64,000 nt of DNA from Caldilineaceae bacterium. GTDB lineage: Bacteria > Chloroflexota > Anaerolineae > Caldilineales > Caldilineaceae. Under the pieces are notes generated by a model that saw only the letters and a list, made by a program, of their open reading frames with translations, searched no databases and was not told where the DNA came from. Numbering within the stretch: position 1 is the first letter of the stretch; the number at the start of each line of letters is the position of its first letter. This document shows positions 15,963 to 24,560 of the stretch, in pieces. Both the position numbers and the translations under genes were made by a program. The stretch lies in assembly GCA_018003515.1 (NCBI GenBank), contig JAGNDO010000005.1, positions 1 through 64,000 on the forward strand. The letters run 5' to 3'.

Positions 15963-17402
15963 ATGCGTATTCACCGTACACATTCCACCATCCCGCCCAT
16001 AATTCAACCCAACAAGCCCCGACGTCTTGCACCCTTGGCCAATCTGGTTTTGATCGTGAGTTTGGTTGTAGGTTCCTTTTTGATTGGCGCTGTGGTTCAG
16101 GTTGGCGAGGGCTCGGTTTTGGCCCAGGATGACAGGCCAAGTCAGTTTGTGGTTTTTTGGGAAGCCTGGGACTATGTGCAAGAGTATTTTGTGGATCGAG
16201 ACAAAATTGATCCCACCCAGATGACCTATGGGGCCATCCAGGGCATGCTCAACACCCTTGGGGATCAGGGCCACACCACCTTTATGACCGCCGAGGAGGT
16301 GCTACGCCACGATGAAGATCTGGAGAGTTCTTTCGAGGGGATTGGGGCCTACGTCACCTTCGAGGAGAACGAAATCCGCATCATTTCGCCCATTCACAAC
16401 TCCCCGGCGGAGGCGGCGGGCATCTTGGCTGGGGATGTGGTGCTGGCCGTGGATGGGGAAGATATTTACGGCCAGACGCTCAATGAGGTGATCGGCAAGA
16501 TCCGGGGGCCGGCCAACAGCACTGTTATCTTGACGGTGTTGCACCCGGGCAGCGAAGATCCGGTGGATATCAGCATTGTGCGGGCCCAGATTCAACAGGA
16601 GAGTGTCACCTGGACCCTGGCTCCGGACACCCTGATCGCTTATGTCTCGATCTCCCAATTTGCTGACCGCACGGGCCGCGAACTGGCCACAGCTTTGTGG
16701 GATGTGCGCCGCACCCGGGTCAAGGGCCAGCCGGTGGAGGGCATTATCCTGGACTTGCGCAACAACCCCGGTGGCTATCTGCGTGAGGCCATCCAGGTGG
16801 TGAGCCAATTTGTGCCCGAAGGCGCGGTGGTTCTGCAAGAAGAGGACGCCGAGGGGCGGCGCATCGTTCACGAAACGCGGGGCCGGGGCTGGGGTCGGGA
16901 TCTGCCCATTGTGGTGCTGATCAATCCTGGTTCGGCCAGCGCGGCGGAGATCACGGCGGGGGCGTTGCAAGAGAATGATCGGGCCATTTTGCTGGGCGAG
17001 ACGACTTTTGGCACGGGGACGGTGTTGAACCAGTTCTCCCTCAGCGACGGGTCGGCCCTGCTTTTGGGCGTGGCCAATTGGCTCACCCCAGATGGGCGGT
17101 TGATCAAGGGCCAGGGCATCCAGCCGGACGTGGAGGTGATCCAGCCTTCCAGCGTGCGTATGGTGGATAGCTATGCCCTGGAAGAGATGACCGGGCCGGA
17201 GATGTTGGCCAGCGAGGATGCCCAATTCCTGGCCGGGCTGGCCTATATGCAAGAGATGCTGCTTTCCGGGGACTCGGCCAGCCGGCCCGTCGCACCGGAC
17301 GGGGCCACGGATCAAGCCGCCCCCACCACCCGTCCCCGGTCGGACGAGTTCGACACCGAGCCGACCAAGAGCCAGGGCGTTTTTCTCTTTGGCAAAGGGT
17401 GA
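15963..17402 (+). CDS. S41 (C-terminal-processing-like) peptidase lacking the catalytic lysine
   Basis: A 479-residue protein with an N-terminal membrane anchor (residues about 25-50), a PDZ domain (residues about 125-200, SPAEAAGILAGDVVLAVDGE) and an S41 protease domain with DLRNNPGGYLREA and the serine motif NPGSASAAE. In CtpA/Prc enzymes a lysine 25 residues after the catalytic serine completes the Ser-Lys dyad, in FGKG. Here that position reads FGTG, confirmed in the DNA (ggc acg ggg). It may use another base or be inactive. It would act outside the cytoplasmic membrane. ATG 15963 is preferred to a TTG seven codons upstream. The C-terminal 50 residues are low-complexity. Confidence 0.87.
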   Translation: MRIHRTHSTIPPIIQPNKPRRLAPLANLVLIVSLVVGSFLIGAVVQVGEGSVLAQDDRPSQFVVFWEAWDYVQEYFVDRDKIDPTQMTYGAIQGMLNTLGDQGHTTFMTAEEVLRHDEDLESSFEGIGAYVTFEENEIRIISPIHNSPAEAAGILAGDVVLAVDGEDIYGQTLNEVIGKIRGPANSTVILTVLHPGSEDPVDISIVRAQIQQESVTWTLAPDTLIAYVSISQFADRTGRELATALWDVRRTRVKGQPVEGIILDLRNNPGGYLREAIQVVSQFVPEGAVVLQEEDAEGRRIVHETRGRGWGRDLPIVVLINPGSASAAEITAGALQENDRAILLGETTFGTGTVLNQFSLSDGSALLLGVANWLTPDGRLIKGQGIQPDVEVIQPSSVRMVDSYALEEMTGPEMLASEDAQFLAGLAYMQEMLLSGDSASRPVAPDGATDQAAPTTRPRSDEFDTEPTKSQGVFLFGKG

Positions 17403-17406
17403 GAGG

Positions 17407-17508
17407 TTGGGCGATTGGGAGAGTGGGAGATTGGGAGATTGGGAGATTGGGAGAGTGTGTCGTGGCAATCGCCCAATCTCTAATCTCCCACTCTCCCACT
17501 CTCTAATC
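17407..17508. repeat. Inverted-repeat spacer, GGGAGATT type
   Basis: The left arm (17407-17455) has six or more attgggag-like words. The right arm (17466-17508) repeats ctcccaat and ctcccact. A loop of about ten bases (tgtgtcgtggc) lies between. It directly precedes the terminator at 17512. Confidence 0.88.
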
Positions 17509-17511
17509 CCG

Positions 17512-17549
17512 AAAAAAAAAGAGGACCCCAGCCTGGGGGCCTCTTTTTT
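17512..17549. terminator. Bidirectional intrinsic terminator
   Basis: An A-run, then gagg-a-cccc, loop agcct, gggg-g-cctc and a T-run. The hairpin has runs on both sides, so it can stop both the rightward peptidase transcript and the leftward obgE-nadD transcript, whose genes converge here. Confidence 0.9.
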
Positions 17550-17558
17550 GTGTGTTGT

Positions 17559-18263
17559 CTATCGCCAATACAGGCTATGTTTGCGTATGTAGTCCTCGAC
17601 CGAGCGGGGGACGAGGAAGCGGATGGGTTGGCCCGTGCGCACACGCTGTTGGATGGCATTGCTGGAGATTTCCAGCTCAGGCATGTCCAGAATGACGACC
17701 CGATCTTGGATGCCGGGCAGGGCGTTGGTGAGATAATTCCAGTCCAGGGTGACGTCATGCCGATCCAGGGCCACCAGGCGGCAGTTTTCCACCAGCCAGG
17801 GGGCCTCGCTCCAGTTGGGCAGATCTCGCAGGCTGTCCATGCCCATGAGGAAGTACATCTCCACGTTGGGGTCCAGCCGCCGCCGGATCAGGCGCACCAT
17901 CTCGGCGGTGAAGTGGGGGCCGGGCCGGTCGGCGTCGATGCGGCTGACCCGCACATAGTCCACATCCGCGGTGGCAAGTTGGGCCATGTGGATGCGATCC
18001 TCCACGGAGATCAGCCGCCGATCTTGTTTGTGGGGAGGATCCGCGGCGGGTACAAGATAGACCCGGTCCAGTTTTAGCTGAAACCAGGCTTCTTGGGCCA
18101 GGATCAGGTGGCCGATGTGGATGGGATCAAAGGTGCCGCCAAAGACGCCGATGCGCCGATAGGCCGAGCGCCGGGCCACCACGGCCGGGTTGTCCTCCAC
18201 CCATTCGTCCGAGAGGGGGCTGACCTCCCCCGGCGCGGATGCCACGAACATGGCTTGATCCAT
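17559..18263 (-). CDS. nadD: Nicotinate-nucleotide adenylyltransferase
   Basis: NadD joins nicotinate mononucleotide and ATP to make deamido-NAD. The nucleotidylyltransferase core starts near residue 37 with [15 protein letters not shown] and ends with ISSNAIQQR and [12 protein letters not shown], the usual NadD C-terminal signature. With ATG 18263 the protein has 234 residues, about 30 longer at the N-terminus than most. A frame-open TTG at 18368 would overlap obgE by 50 bases and is less likely; ATG 18251 is another option. It follows obgE by 55 bases, an arrangement common in bacteria (obgE-nadD-rsfS). No rsfS gene follows here; the terminator does. Confidence 0.9.
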   Translation of the reverse strand: MDQAMFVASAPGEVSPLSDEWVEDNPAVVARRSAYRRIGVFGGTFDPIHIGHLILAQEAWFQLKLDRVYLVPAADPPHKQDRRLISVEDRIHMAQLATADVDYVRVSRIDADRPGPHFTAEMVRLIRRRLDPNVEMYFLMGMDSLRDLPNWSEAPWLVENCRLVALDRHDVTLDWNYLTNALPGIQDRVVILDMPELEISSNAIQQRVRTGQPIRFLVPRSVEDYIRKHSLYWR

Positions 18264-18318
18264 GCGCCGATCGATGGCGTGTTCGTCGTGGGCCGCATGG
18301 CTTGTTTCTTCCAATTTG

Positions 18319-19623
18319 CTATTCCCCGAATGCGTTTTCAAATCCCCATACCAATTCTTTTTCGCCAATCACCACGGAATGGCCTTCGCGAACGCCCGCA
18401 TCGCGCAGGCTTTCGGTGATGCCCATAGCGTTCAAAATGCGTTGGAAGCGCATGGCGGCCTCATAATAATCCCAATTGGTCATCTGGGCGGCTCGCTCGA
18501 TGGCCACGCCTTTGACCTGCCAAACACCCGGCTCCAGTTCATGGATCTGGAAGGTGCGTTCGTCCTCTTCCGGGGTAAACTCGACCATCTCCTCGTCCAT
18601 GTCCGTTTTGAGATCGGCCAATATCTCCGCCCGGCTGGGCAGGGCGTCCAGCATCTCTTGGACCTGGTAGAGCATTTGGGGCACATTTTCCTTGGTGACA
18701 GCGCTGATGGCCAGCACGGGCATCCCGGCGGTCTGGATGGCGGCCATGACAGCGGGCCATTTGGCCTGGGCATCGGGCAGATCCATCTTGTTAAAGACCA
18801 CGAGTTGGGGCCGCTCGGCCAGGATGGGGTTGAAGAGGATCATCTCCTGGTTGATGGCTTCGTAGTCTCCCAGGGGGTCCGGGCTGTCGCCGTTGAGAAG
18901 ATGGATCAGCAGCCGGGTGCGCTCCACATGGCGCAAGAAGGTGTGGCCCAGGCCTGTGCCTTCGTGGGCCCCTTCCAGCAGGCCGGGGATGTCCACCACC
19001 ACGATCTGTTTGTGCGCCACTTCAGCCACACCCAGGTTTGGGGTAATGGTGGTGAAGGGATAGTCGGCAATCTTGGGCTTGGCCGCGCTGATCACACTGA
19101 GCAGGGTGGACTTGCCGGCGTTGGGCACGCCCACAATTCCCACATCCGCCACCAGTTTTAGCTCCATTTCCAGCCAAAGCTCCACGCCCGCTTCGCCCTT
19201 CTCGGCGATGCGGGGGGCGTTGTTGCGGGCCGATTTGAAGGCAGTATTGCCCCGCCCCCCCCGCCCGCCCTGGGCAATGATCATCTCTTGGCCCTCTTGG
19301 GTCAGGTCGGCCAGGATTTCGCCGGTCTCGGCATCGCGCACCAGGGTGCCCGGCGGCACGGCCAAATGGAGATCCTCGCCGTGGGCACCGGTCTTGTTGG
19401 CCCCGCCGCCGTGGGATCCTCGGTCCGCCCGATAGTGGACCTGATTGCGAAAGCTGAAGAGGGTGTTGAGGTCGGGATCTACCACCAAATAGATGTTCCC
19501 GCCTCGGCCCCCATTACCGCCAAAGGGACCGCCTCTGGGCACATATTTCTCGCGCCGAAAGGCCACAATGCCATTACCGCCATCACCTGCTTTAACAAAA
19601 ATCTTTGCTTGATCGTAAAACAT
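18319..19623 (-). CDS. obgE: Obg-family GTPase ObgE/CgtA
   Basis: A 434-residue GTPase acting in 50S ribosome assembly and stress control. The glycine-rich Obg fold covers residues 1-158 ([22 protein letters not shown]). The G domain follows with [30 protein letters not shown] and an SAV motif. An OCT domain with ..[16 protein letters not shown].. and a [12 protein letters not shown] end is present, the three-domain form typical of Bacillota, Actinomycetota and Chloroflexota. An agaagg precedes ATG 19623. It is transcribed leftward, divergent from the VTT membrane protein gene. Confidence 0.95.
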   Translation of the reverse strand: MFYDQAKIFVKAGDGGNGIVAFRREKYVPRGGPFGGNGGRGGNIYLVVDPDLNTLFSFRNQVHYRADRGSHGGGANKTGAHGEDLHLAVPPGTLVRDAETGEILADLTQEGQEMIIAQGGRGGRGNTAFKSARNNAPRIAEKGEAGVELWLEMELKLVADVGIVGVPNAGKSTLLSVISAAKPKIADYPFTTITPNLGVAEVAHKQIVVVDIPGLLEGAHEGTGLGHTFLRHVERTRLLIHLLNGDSPDPLGDYEAINQEMILFNPILAERPQLVVFNKMDLPDAQAKWPAVMAAIQTAGMPVLAISAVTKENVPQMLYQVQEMLDALPSRAEILADLKTDMDEEMVEFTPEEDERTFQIHELEPGVWQVKGVAIERAAQMTNWDYYEAAMRFQRILNAMGITESLRDAGVREGHSVVIGEKELVWGFENAFGE

Positions 19624-19767
19624 AACACAACCTTCTTTGACTTCTCAGCCTGAAATTGGCCGCAAACGGGCCGCAATCTTCGGCCATCCTGCACACACGC
19701 TGCCTCATGACAACAATACATTGTAGCGGAATTAGGGTCAAAACGACAAAAAGCCATGCGCAAACTA

Positions 19768-19795
19768 TTGACAGAAGCGCGTGTCCGGCTATAAT
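19768..19795 (+). promoter_or_regulatory. Sigma-70-type promoter of the VTT protein gene
   Basis: TTGACA at 19768-19773 and TATAAT at 19790-19795, separated by 16 bases, both full matches to the consensus. Transcription would start near 19803, leaving a leader of about 130 bases before ATG 19936. The gap 19624-19935 holds no gene; a weaker leftward candidate for obgE (TTGTCG, 18 bases, TACAAT) lies near 19730-19760. Confidence 0.75.
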
Positions 19796-19935
19796 GACCT
19801 GCCGTGGTTTGGACCAGAAGGCTTTCAAACCCCAGAGAACGCAGGGGATTCGCAGCGATTTGCAGAGAAAAGATCTTGTTTTTCTTTGCGATAAAACCGA
19901 ATTTTTTCAGCAGATCCATTCTTGAATTGGCTATT

Positions 19936-20664
19936 ATGACCATTCCACCACCCCAATCCGATCCACGGGTCCGCCCGCCCGAGGCGCGACGACAGCTTTT
20001 GATCCGGTTGGCTTTTTTGGCCGGGCTGGTCGTGGTGGGGGGCATCCTGGCCTGGCGCTATGGTCTGCAAATGGTGGCCCTGGCCCGAGATGAAGTGGCT
20101 TTGGAGGCTTTTGTGGCTGGGCTGGGCTGGTGGGGACCGCTCTTTTTGGTCACGCTCAACGCCATCCAGATCGTGGTGGCCCCGATTCCGGGCTATGCGG
20201 CCCAGTTGGCGGCAGGCTTCCTCTTTGGTCCGCTGTGGGGGGGGATTTGGGGCAGTGTGGGGCTGTTGGCCGGCTCCATGTTGGCCATGTTGCTGACCCG
20301 CATCTTTGGCCGTCCCTTGGCAGAGTTCATGGTGGGCGGCGACCGTCTGGCCCGTTGGGAGCAGACCACCCACAGCGACAATCCCTTTGTGTGGGCCATT
20401 GTGCTTTTCGCCCCCACGGGAGATTTGCCCTTTTTCATGGCCGGGCTGGCCAAGGTGAGCTTTCTCAAGATCGCCCTGCTCACGGTGATCACCCGGGTGC
20501 CCACCACCTTTTTGGTGGCCGCCATGGGGGCCGGGGTGACGGTGATCTCGTGGTGGCAATTTGCGGTGCTTTTTGTGCTGTTTATGGCCGTGCTGCTACT
20601 TTTTCATCGCTATCAAGATCCGCTTCAAGCCTGGTTTGATCGCCAGACTCAGCGTTTTGTGTAG
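19936..20664 (+). CDS. VTT-domain (TVP38/TMEM64, SNARE-associated) membrane protein
   Basis: A 242-residue integral membrane protein with about five or six hydrophobic helices. The first is at residues about 20-40. A VTT core follows with IPGYAAQLAAGFLFGPLWGG and GSVGLLAGSMLAMLLTRIFGR, then LPFFMAGLAKVSFLKIALLT. The DedA/TVP38 superfamily includes lipid scramblase-like and small-molecule transport proteins; this subgroup has no settled function. ATG 19936 is supported by the consensus promoter at 19768. A longer in-frame read upstream lies in the leader and looks non-coding. It is followed by a mirrored spacer and the yqeY-like gene. Confidence 0.85.
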   Translation: MTIPPPQSDPRVRPPEARRQLLIRLAFLAGLVVVGGILAWRYGLQMVALARDEVALEAFVAGLGWWGPLFLVTLNAIQIVVAPIPGYAAQLAAGFLFGPLWGGIWGSVGLLAGSMLAMLLTRIFGRPLAEFMVGGDRLARWEQTTHSDNPFVWAIVLFAPTGDLPFFMAGLAKVSFLKIALLTVITRVPTTFLVAAMGAGVTVISWWQFAVLFVLFMAVLLLFHRYQDPLQAWFDRQTQRFV

Positions 20665-20701
20665 TATAATGGTTGCCGATCGAGGACGAGATTATGAGAA
20701 T

Positions 20702-20754
20702 TTGAGATTGGGAGATTAAGGGATCGTATCGTGGCAACCTCCCAATCTCCCAGC
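20702..20754. repeat. Inverted-repeat spacer, GGGAGATT type (short)
   Basis: The left arm ttgagattgggagatt (20702-20718) is mirrored by aacctcccaatctccc (20737-20752) around a loop with gatcgtatcgtggc. It lies in the 135-base gap between the VTT gene and the yqeY-like gene. Confidence 0.75.
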
Positions 20755-20799
20755 CCATTCTACGCAGCGCAGCGAAAGTACCTAAACGAGGCAAATCCA

Positions 20800-21258
20800 A
20801 TGACTGAAACGACTTTGACCCAACGGATTGACGATGATTTGAAACAGGCCATGCGGGCCAAGGATGATGTGGCCAAGCTGACCTTGCGCTCTGTGAAGAC
20901 GGCTCTGACCGAAGCCAGTAAATCAGGCAACGAAAGCCATCCCATGGGCGACGATGATGTGTTGGCTGTGGTGATGAAAGAGGCCAAACGGCGTCGAGAC
21001 GCCATGACCGAGTATGAAAAGGCCGGGCGGGCAGATCTGGTGGCATCCGAGGCGGCGGAGCTGGCTATTTTAGAGCATTATTTGCCCCGGCAACTCAGTG
21101 TGGCCGAAATCGAAGTCATGGCCCAAGAGGTGATCCAAGCCGTGGGGGCGACCTCCATGCGGGAGATGGGCAAGGTGATGACCGCCCTGATGGAGCGGGT
21201 GGCGGGCCAGGCCGATGGGCGAGCGGTCAACCAGGTTGTACGCAAGCTGCTGGCCTAA
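20800..21258 (+). CDS. yqeY: GatB/YqeY domain protein
   Basis: A 152-residue helical protein of the YqeY family (LTQRIDDDLKQAMRAKDDVAKLTLRSVKTAL at the N-terminus, QAVGATSMREMGKVMTALM and GRAVNQVVRKLL at the end). The fold is the tRNA-binding tail domain of GatB, and roles in tRNA amidation have been suggested but not shown. A gagg eight bases before ATG 20800 supports the start. It ends 15 bases before the HD phosphodiesterase gene, so yqeY, pgpH-like, ybeY and dgkA probably form one housekeeping operon. Confidence 0.92.
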   Translation: MTETTLTQRIDDDLKQAMRAKDDVAKLTLRSVKTALTEASKSGNESHPMGDDDVLAVVMKEAKRRRDAMTEYEKAGRADLVASEAAELAILEHYLPRQLSVAEIEVMAQEVIQAVGATSMREMGKVMTALMERVAGQADGRAVNQVVRKLLA

Positions 21259-21273
21259 TTCCAGGATTCCATC

Positions 21274-23544
21274 ATGACAACGGGCGCGCCCACAACTTCC
21301 AAACCCTGGCTTGAACTTGGCCTCCGATCTCTGCTCATGGGGAGCATTGGTCTGTTGTTGACTTTTTTGTTGGCGTGGGAAGTCCCCCTGATCGGGCAGA
21401 TCAGCCTGTCGGCGGGAGATGTGGCCCCGGTGGATGTGGTCTCTCCCCGCCAGATCACCTATGAGAGCGAAGTGTTGACCCAGGTTGCCAAAGAGCGGGC
21501 CATGCTTTCCGTGCCCGATTATTACGAACCGCCCCAGGGCCGGGTGCGCCGCCAACAGGTGAGCCGTTCCAGAGAAATCCTGCAATTCATCTCGGTGGTG
21601 CGGGCCGATGCCTATGCCAGCGAGGCGGAAAAACAGGACTATATTGCCGCCGTCCCGGATCTGAACCTGACAGAGGAGACCATCGAGTACATCATCACCT
21701 TGCCCAACGTCACTTGGCAGGCGATTGAGCAAGAGGTGCCCTTGGCCTTGGATCGAGGGATGCGGGAAGAGATCCGGGAAAGTTCGCTGGCCGCGGTGCG
21801 CAACCGGGCCGCGGTCTTGATCAGCTCGGACCTGGACGAAGAGTCGGGCAATATCTCTGTGGAGATTGTGCGTAGCTTGATTCAGCCCAACAGCTTTCTC
21901 AACCCGGACCGTACAGCAGCGGATCGGGATATGGCCATGTCCGCCATCCCCATGCAGACCAACACCTTGGAACGGGGAGAAACCATCCTGCGGGCTGGGG
22001 ATATCGCCACGCCCGAAGAGGTGGAGGCCCTGAAAAAGCTGGGCTTGCAACAAACCTCATGGGATTGGTGGCGGGCGATCCAGGCCGGCTTCTTTAGCCT
22101 TGCCCTGTTGGTGGTGACCGCCGGGGCGATCTATCGCCTCTATCCCCAGATGCTGCGCCAAAGTCGCATCTTGGCCCTGCCCCTGGCCCTGTCGGCCCTG
22201 TGGCTGGTGGCGGCCAAATTTATGGTGATCCCCCACAACATGATCCCCTATATTTATCCCCTGGCTGCGCTGGGCATGTTGATCGCCGTGTTGGTGGATA
22301 TGCGGGTGGCTGTGGTGATGATCCTGGGCTTTTCCCTGGTGTTGGGCTATTTGGCCGGAAACAATATCGGGCTGATCGTCTACTTGACCTTGGGCACCCT
22401 GGTGGGCGCGGTGATTCTGGGCCGGGCCGAGCGGTTGACGGCCTTTCTGTGGGCCGGGCTGGCCATCACGGTCAGCAATCTGGTGATCGCCAACCTCTTT
22501 ATCCTGACCGTGGACGACTTTTCCTCCTCCCAACTGCTCCAGAGCCTGGTGTCGTCCGGGCTGAACGGTGGCCTCTCCGCCAGCATCGCCCTGATCGGTT
22601 ATTTTGTCATGGGCAACCTTTTTGACATCACCACCAGCCTGCAATTGACCGAACTCAGCCGCCCCACCCATCCCCTGCTGCGCCAACTGCTGCTCAAGGC
22701 CCCAGGCACCTATCATCACACCATTTTGGTGAGCAATCTGGCCGAGCGGGCCGCGGAAGCCATTGGGGCCGACGCCTTTTTGGTGCGGGTGGGGGCCTAT
22801 TATCATGACATCGGCAAGACGGTGCGCCCCTATTTCTTTGTGGAAAACATTGACGACGGCAAATCTCCCCACGGCAAGCTGGACCCGGTGACCAGCGCCC
22901 AGATCATCATCAGCCATGTGACTGACGGCATCGATCTGGGCCAGAAATATCACCTGCCCGCCCGCATCATCGACTTTATCAGCGAACACCACGGCAGCCA
23001 GATGGTGCGCTATTTCTACATTCAGGCCTGCAACCAGGCCCAGGATGATGACACAGAGGCCCCCAATCCCGAAGATTATTGCTATCCTGGCCCCAACCCG
23101 CGCAGCAAAGAGACGGCCATTCTGCTTTTGGCCGATACCTGCGAGGCCGCCGTGCGAGCCGAACGTCCGGCCAGCCGGGAGGCCTTGGTCACCTTTTTGG
23201 ACAAACTGTTCACCGACCGGGTTTTGGAGGGGGCACTCTCCAACAGCGATCTGACTTTTAAGGAGTTGGAAACCGTCAAACAGACCTTTTTGCACATTTT
23301 GCAAGGCGTCCACCATCCCCGCATCCGTTATCCAGAGCGGAGAAGTCCTACGGATGCGGGCAAGGGAGATGGGGCAAGTGAAGAGGGGGGCGAGGGGGAA
23401 AGTGGGGATGCTGGCGCGGACCAGATCTCGCCGCCTACAGTTGGTTGGGGAAACCCGGTGACCAGGCGCACACAGCCTGGATCAGAAACCCCACCCCTCT
23501 CCTTCACCGGACTGAGCGGCAGTTATCGAAGCGGAGAGATTTAG
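21274..23544 (+). CDS. 7TM-HD phosphodiesterase (PgpH/YqfF type)
   Basis: A 756-residue membrane protein. One helix near residues 15-35 is followed by a large extracytoplasmic domain (about 40-265), seven closely spaced helices (about 270-460), then a cytoplasmic HD domain with HHTILVSNLAERAAEAIGA, the YYHDIGKT metal-binding HD pair and SEHHGSQMV. Family members such as Listeria PgpH hydrolyse cyclic di-AMP. The last 75 residues are Gly/Ser/Pro-rich and low-complexity, unlike the compact family end. It is coupled to ybeY, which starts two bases after its stop. This order (HD phosphodiesterase, ybeY, dgkA) is widely conserved. Confidence 0.92.
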   Translation: MTTGAPTTSKPWLELGLRSLLMGSIGLLLTFLLAWEVPLIGQISLSAGDVAPVDVVSPRQITYESEVLTQVAKERAMLSVPDYYEPPQGRVRRQQVSRSREILQFISVVRADAYASEAEKQDYIAAVPDLNLTEETIEYIITLPNVTWQAIEQEVPLALDRGMREEIRESSLAAVRNRAAVLISSDLDEESGNISVEIVRSLIQPNSFLNPDRTAADRDMAMSAIPMQTNTLERGETILRAGDIATPEEVEALKKLGLQQTSWDWWRAIQAGFFSLALLVVTAGAIYRLYPQMLRQSRILALPLALSALWLVAAKFMVIPHNMIPYIYPLAALGMLIAVLVDMRVAVVMILGFSLVLGYLAGNNIGLIVYLTLGTLVGAVILGRAERLTAFLWAGLAITVSNLVIANLFILTVDDFSSSQLLQSLVSSGLNGGLSASIALIGYFVMGNLFDITTSLQLTELSRPTHPLLRQLLLKAPGTYHHTILVSNLAERAAEAIGADAFLVRVGAYYHDIGKTVRPYFFVENIDDGKSPHGKLDPVTSAQIIISHVTDGIDLGQKYHLPARIIDFISEHHGSQMVRYFYIQACNQAQDDDTEAPNPEDYCYPGPNPRSKETAILLLADTCEAAVRAERPASREALVTFLDKLFTDRVLEGALSNSDLTFKELETVKQTFLHILQGVHHPRIRYPERRSPTDAGKGDGASEEGGEGESGDAGADQISPPTVGWGNPVTRRTQPGSETPPLSFTGLSGSYRSGEI

Positions 23545-23546
23545 AG

Positions 23547-24068
23547 ATGGCCATCCAGGTGGAGATCCAGATCGATCCGGCGTTGGGCATAGGGGCGGAA
23601 GAGACAGTTTTGCACGCGGATCTGGCCGCCGCCGTGGTCGCCACCTTGCACAATCGGGGGGTGACCCAAGGCACAGTCACCGTGGCGGTCTTGGAGGATG
23701 GCGCGGTGCAGGCCCTGAACCGGGACTATCGGGGCGTTGACAGCCCCACGGATGTACTCAGCTTTGCCGCCCAGGAGGAGGGCGAAGGCGATCTGCTCGC
23801 CTCTGCCAATCTGCCGGCAGAATTACAGGCAGAATTAGCGGCTCATTGGGGCGATCTGATCATCGCCTATGCCTACACCGTGCGCCAGGCCGCCCGCTAC
23901 GCCAACCCCATCAGCGCCGAGCTGCGCCTCCTGGCCATCCACGGCACCCTGCATCTGCTCGGCTATGACCACGCCACCCCGCAAGACGAAGCCGAAATGT
24001 GGGCGATTCAAGACGCTGTTTTGGTTGGGATGGGGGATTCGGGGTTGGGGATCAGAGATTGGGCATGA
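23547..24068 (+). CDS. ybeY: Endoribonuclease YbeY
   Basis: A 173-residue UPF0054 zinc endoribonuclease for 16S rRNA 3'-end maturation and ribosome quality control. The metal motif HGTLHLLGYDH (H-x3-H-x5-H) is near residue 131, and LNRDYRGVDSPTDVLSF is the other conserved stretch. ATG 23547 starts two bases after the upstream stop. The last residues (GDSGLGIRDWA) come from the left arm of a gggattggg spacer repeat and are therefore not ancestral YbeY sequence. Its TGA overlaps a possible dgkA ATG. Confidence 0.93.
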   Translation: MAIQVEIQIDPALGIGAEETVLHADLAAAVVATLHNRGVTQGTVTVAVLEDGAVQALNRDYRGVDSPTDVLSFAAQEEGEGDLLASANLPAELQAELAAHWGDLIIAYAYTVRQAARYANPISAELRLLAIHGTLHLLGYDHATPQDEAEMWAIQDAVLVGMGDSGLGIRDWA

Positions 24069-24175
24069 GGAAGGCAAAAGGCAAAGTGCAAAAGGCAAAA
24101 GGGATCGGCTCAACAGCCCAATCTCCCAATCTCTCAATCCCCCAATCCCCAATCCCCAATCCCCAATCCTCAACC
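24031..24175. repeat. Mirrored spacer spanning the ybeY stop and dgkA start
   Basis: The left arm (about 24031-24063, gggattcggggttggggat words) encodes the end of YbeY. The right arm (about 24120-24175, repeated caatcccc and caatctcc) lies in the dgkA frame. Between them, 24069-24103 carries a run of aaggcaaa words of the TTTTGCCT family. Two word families are thus nested in one spacer. Confidence 0.8.
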
Positions 24176-24541
24176 CTCCTCCGCAGCTTCCGCTACGCCA
24201 CCCAAGGTATCCTGCACACCTTCCGCACCCAGCGCAACGCCCGGATTGAGGCGGGGATTGCTGGGATCGTTGTGGTGCTGGGGGTGTGGTTGCAGATCAA
24301 CCTGACCCAGTGGGCGGTGTTGGTGGGGTGCATGGGGCTGGTGCTGGGGCTGGAAATCCTCAACACGGGGGTGGAGGCGCTGGTGGATCTGGTCTCGCCA
24401 GAGCGCCATCCCCTGGCCAAGGTGGCCAAGGATGCCGCCGCCGGTGCCGTTCTCTGGGCCGCCATCCTCAGTGTGATTGTGGGGGTATTGGTGCTGGGGC
24501 CGGGGCTGTGGGAAGTGGTGGTTGATTGGTTGATTGGTTGA
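24065..24541 (+). CDS. dgkA: Diacylglycerol/undecaprenol kinase family protein
   Basis: A small integral-membrane kinase with three helices. The conserved core is RYATQGILHTFRTQRNARIEA, then EILNTGVEALVDL (the E-x-LNTxxE catalytic signature) and KVAKDAAAGAVL. It phosphorylates undecaprenol or diacylglycerol in the membrane. With ATG 24065 (overlapping the ybeY stop as ATGA) the protein has 158 residues, but the first 35 or so are encoded by the spacer repeat and are unlike other members. No better start lies nearer the core. The gene ends within the hairpin at 24537. Confidence 0.88.
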   Translation: MRKAKGKVQKAKGIGSTAQSPNLSIPQSPIPNPQSSTLLRSFRYATQGILHTFRTQRNARIEAGIAGIVVVLGVWLQINLTQWAVLVGCMGLVLGLEILNTGVEALVDLVSPERHPLAKVAKDAAAGAVLWAAILSVIVGVLVLGPGLWEVVVDWLIG

Positions 24542-24560
24542 TTGGCCAGAGCCAATCAAC
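24537..24560. terminator. Hairpin between converging dgkA and MFS genes
   Basis: GTTGATTGGC and GCCAATCAAC pair perfectly over ten bases around a CAGA loop. It overlaps both the dgkA stop and the end of the MFS gene. No T-run follows, so it may act as a weak terminator or RNA-stability hairpin. It is preceded by gttgattg words like those at 27237. Confidence 0.55.

Noticed and set aside
17403-17508. Repeated spacer words as a CRISPR array
   Set aside because: Unit length is 7-9 bases without unique spacers, and the arms are mirrored. No cas genes are in the window.
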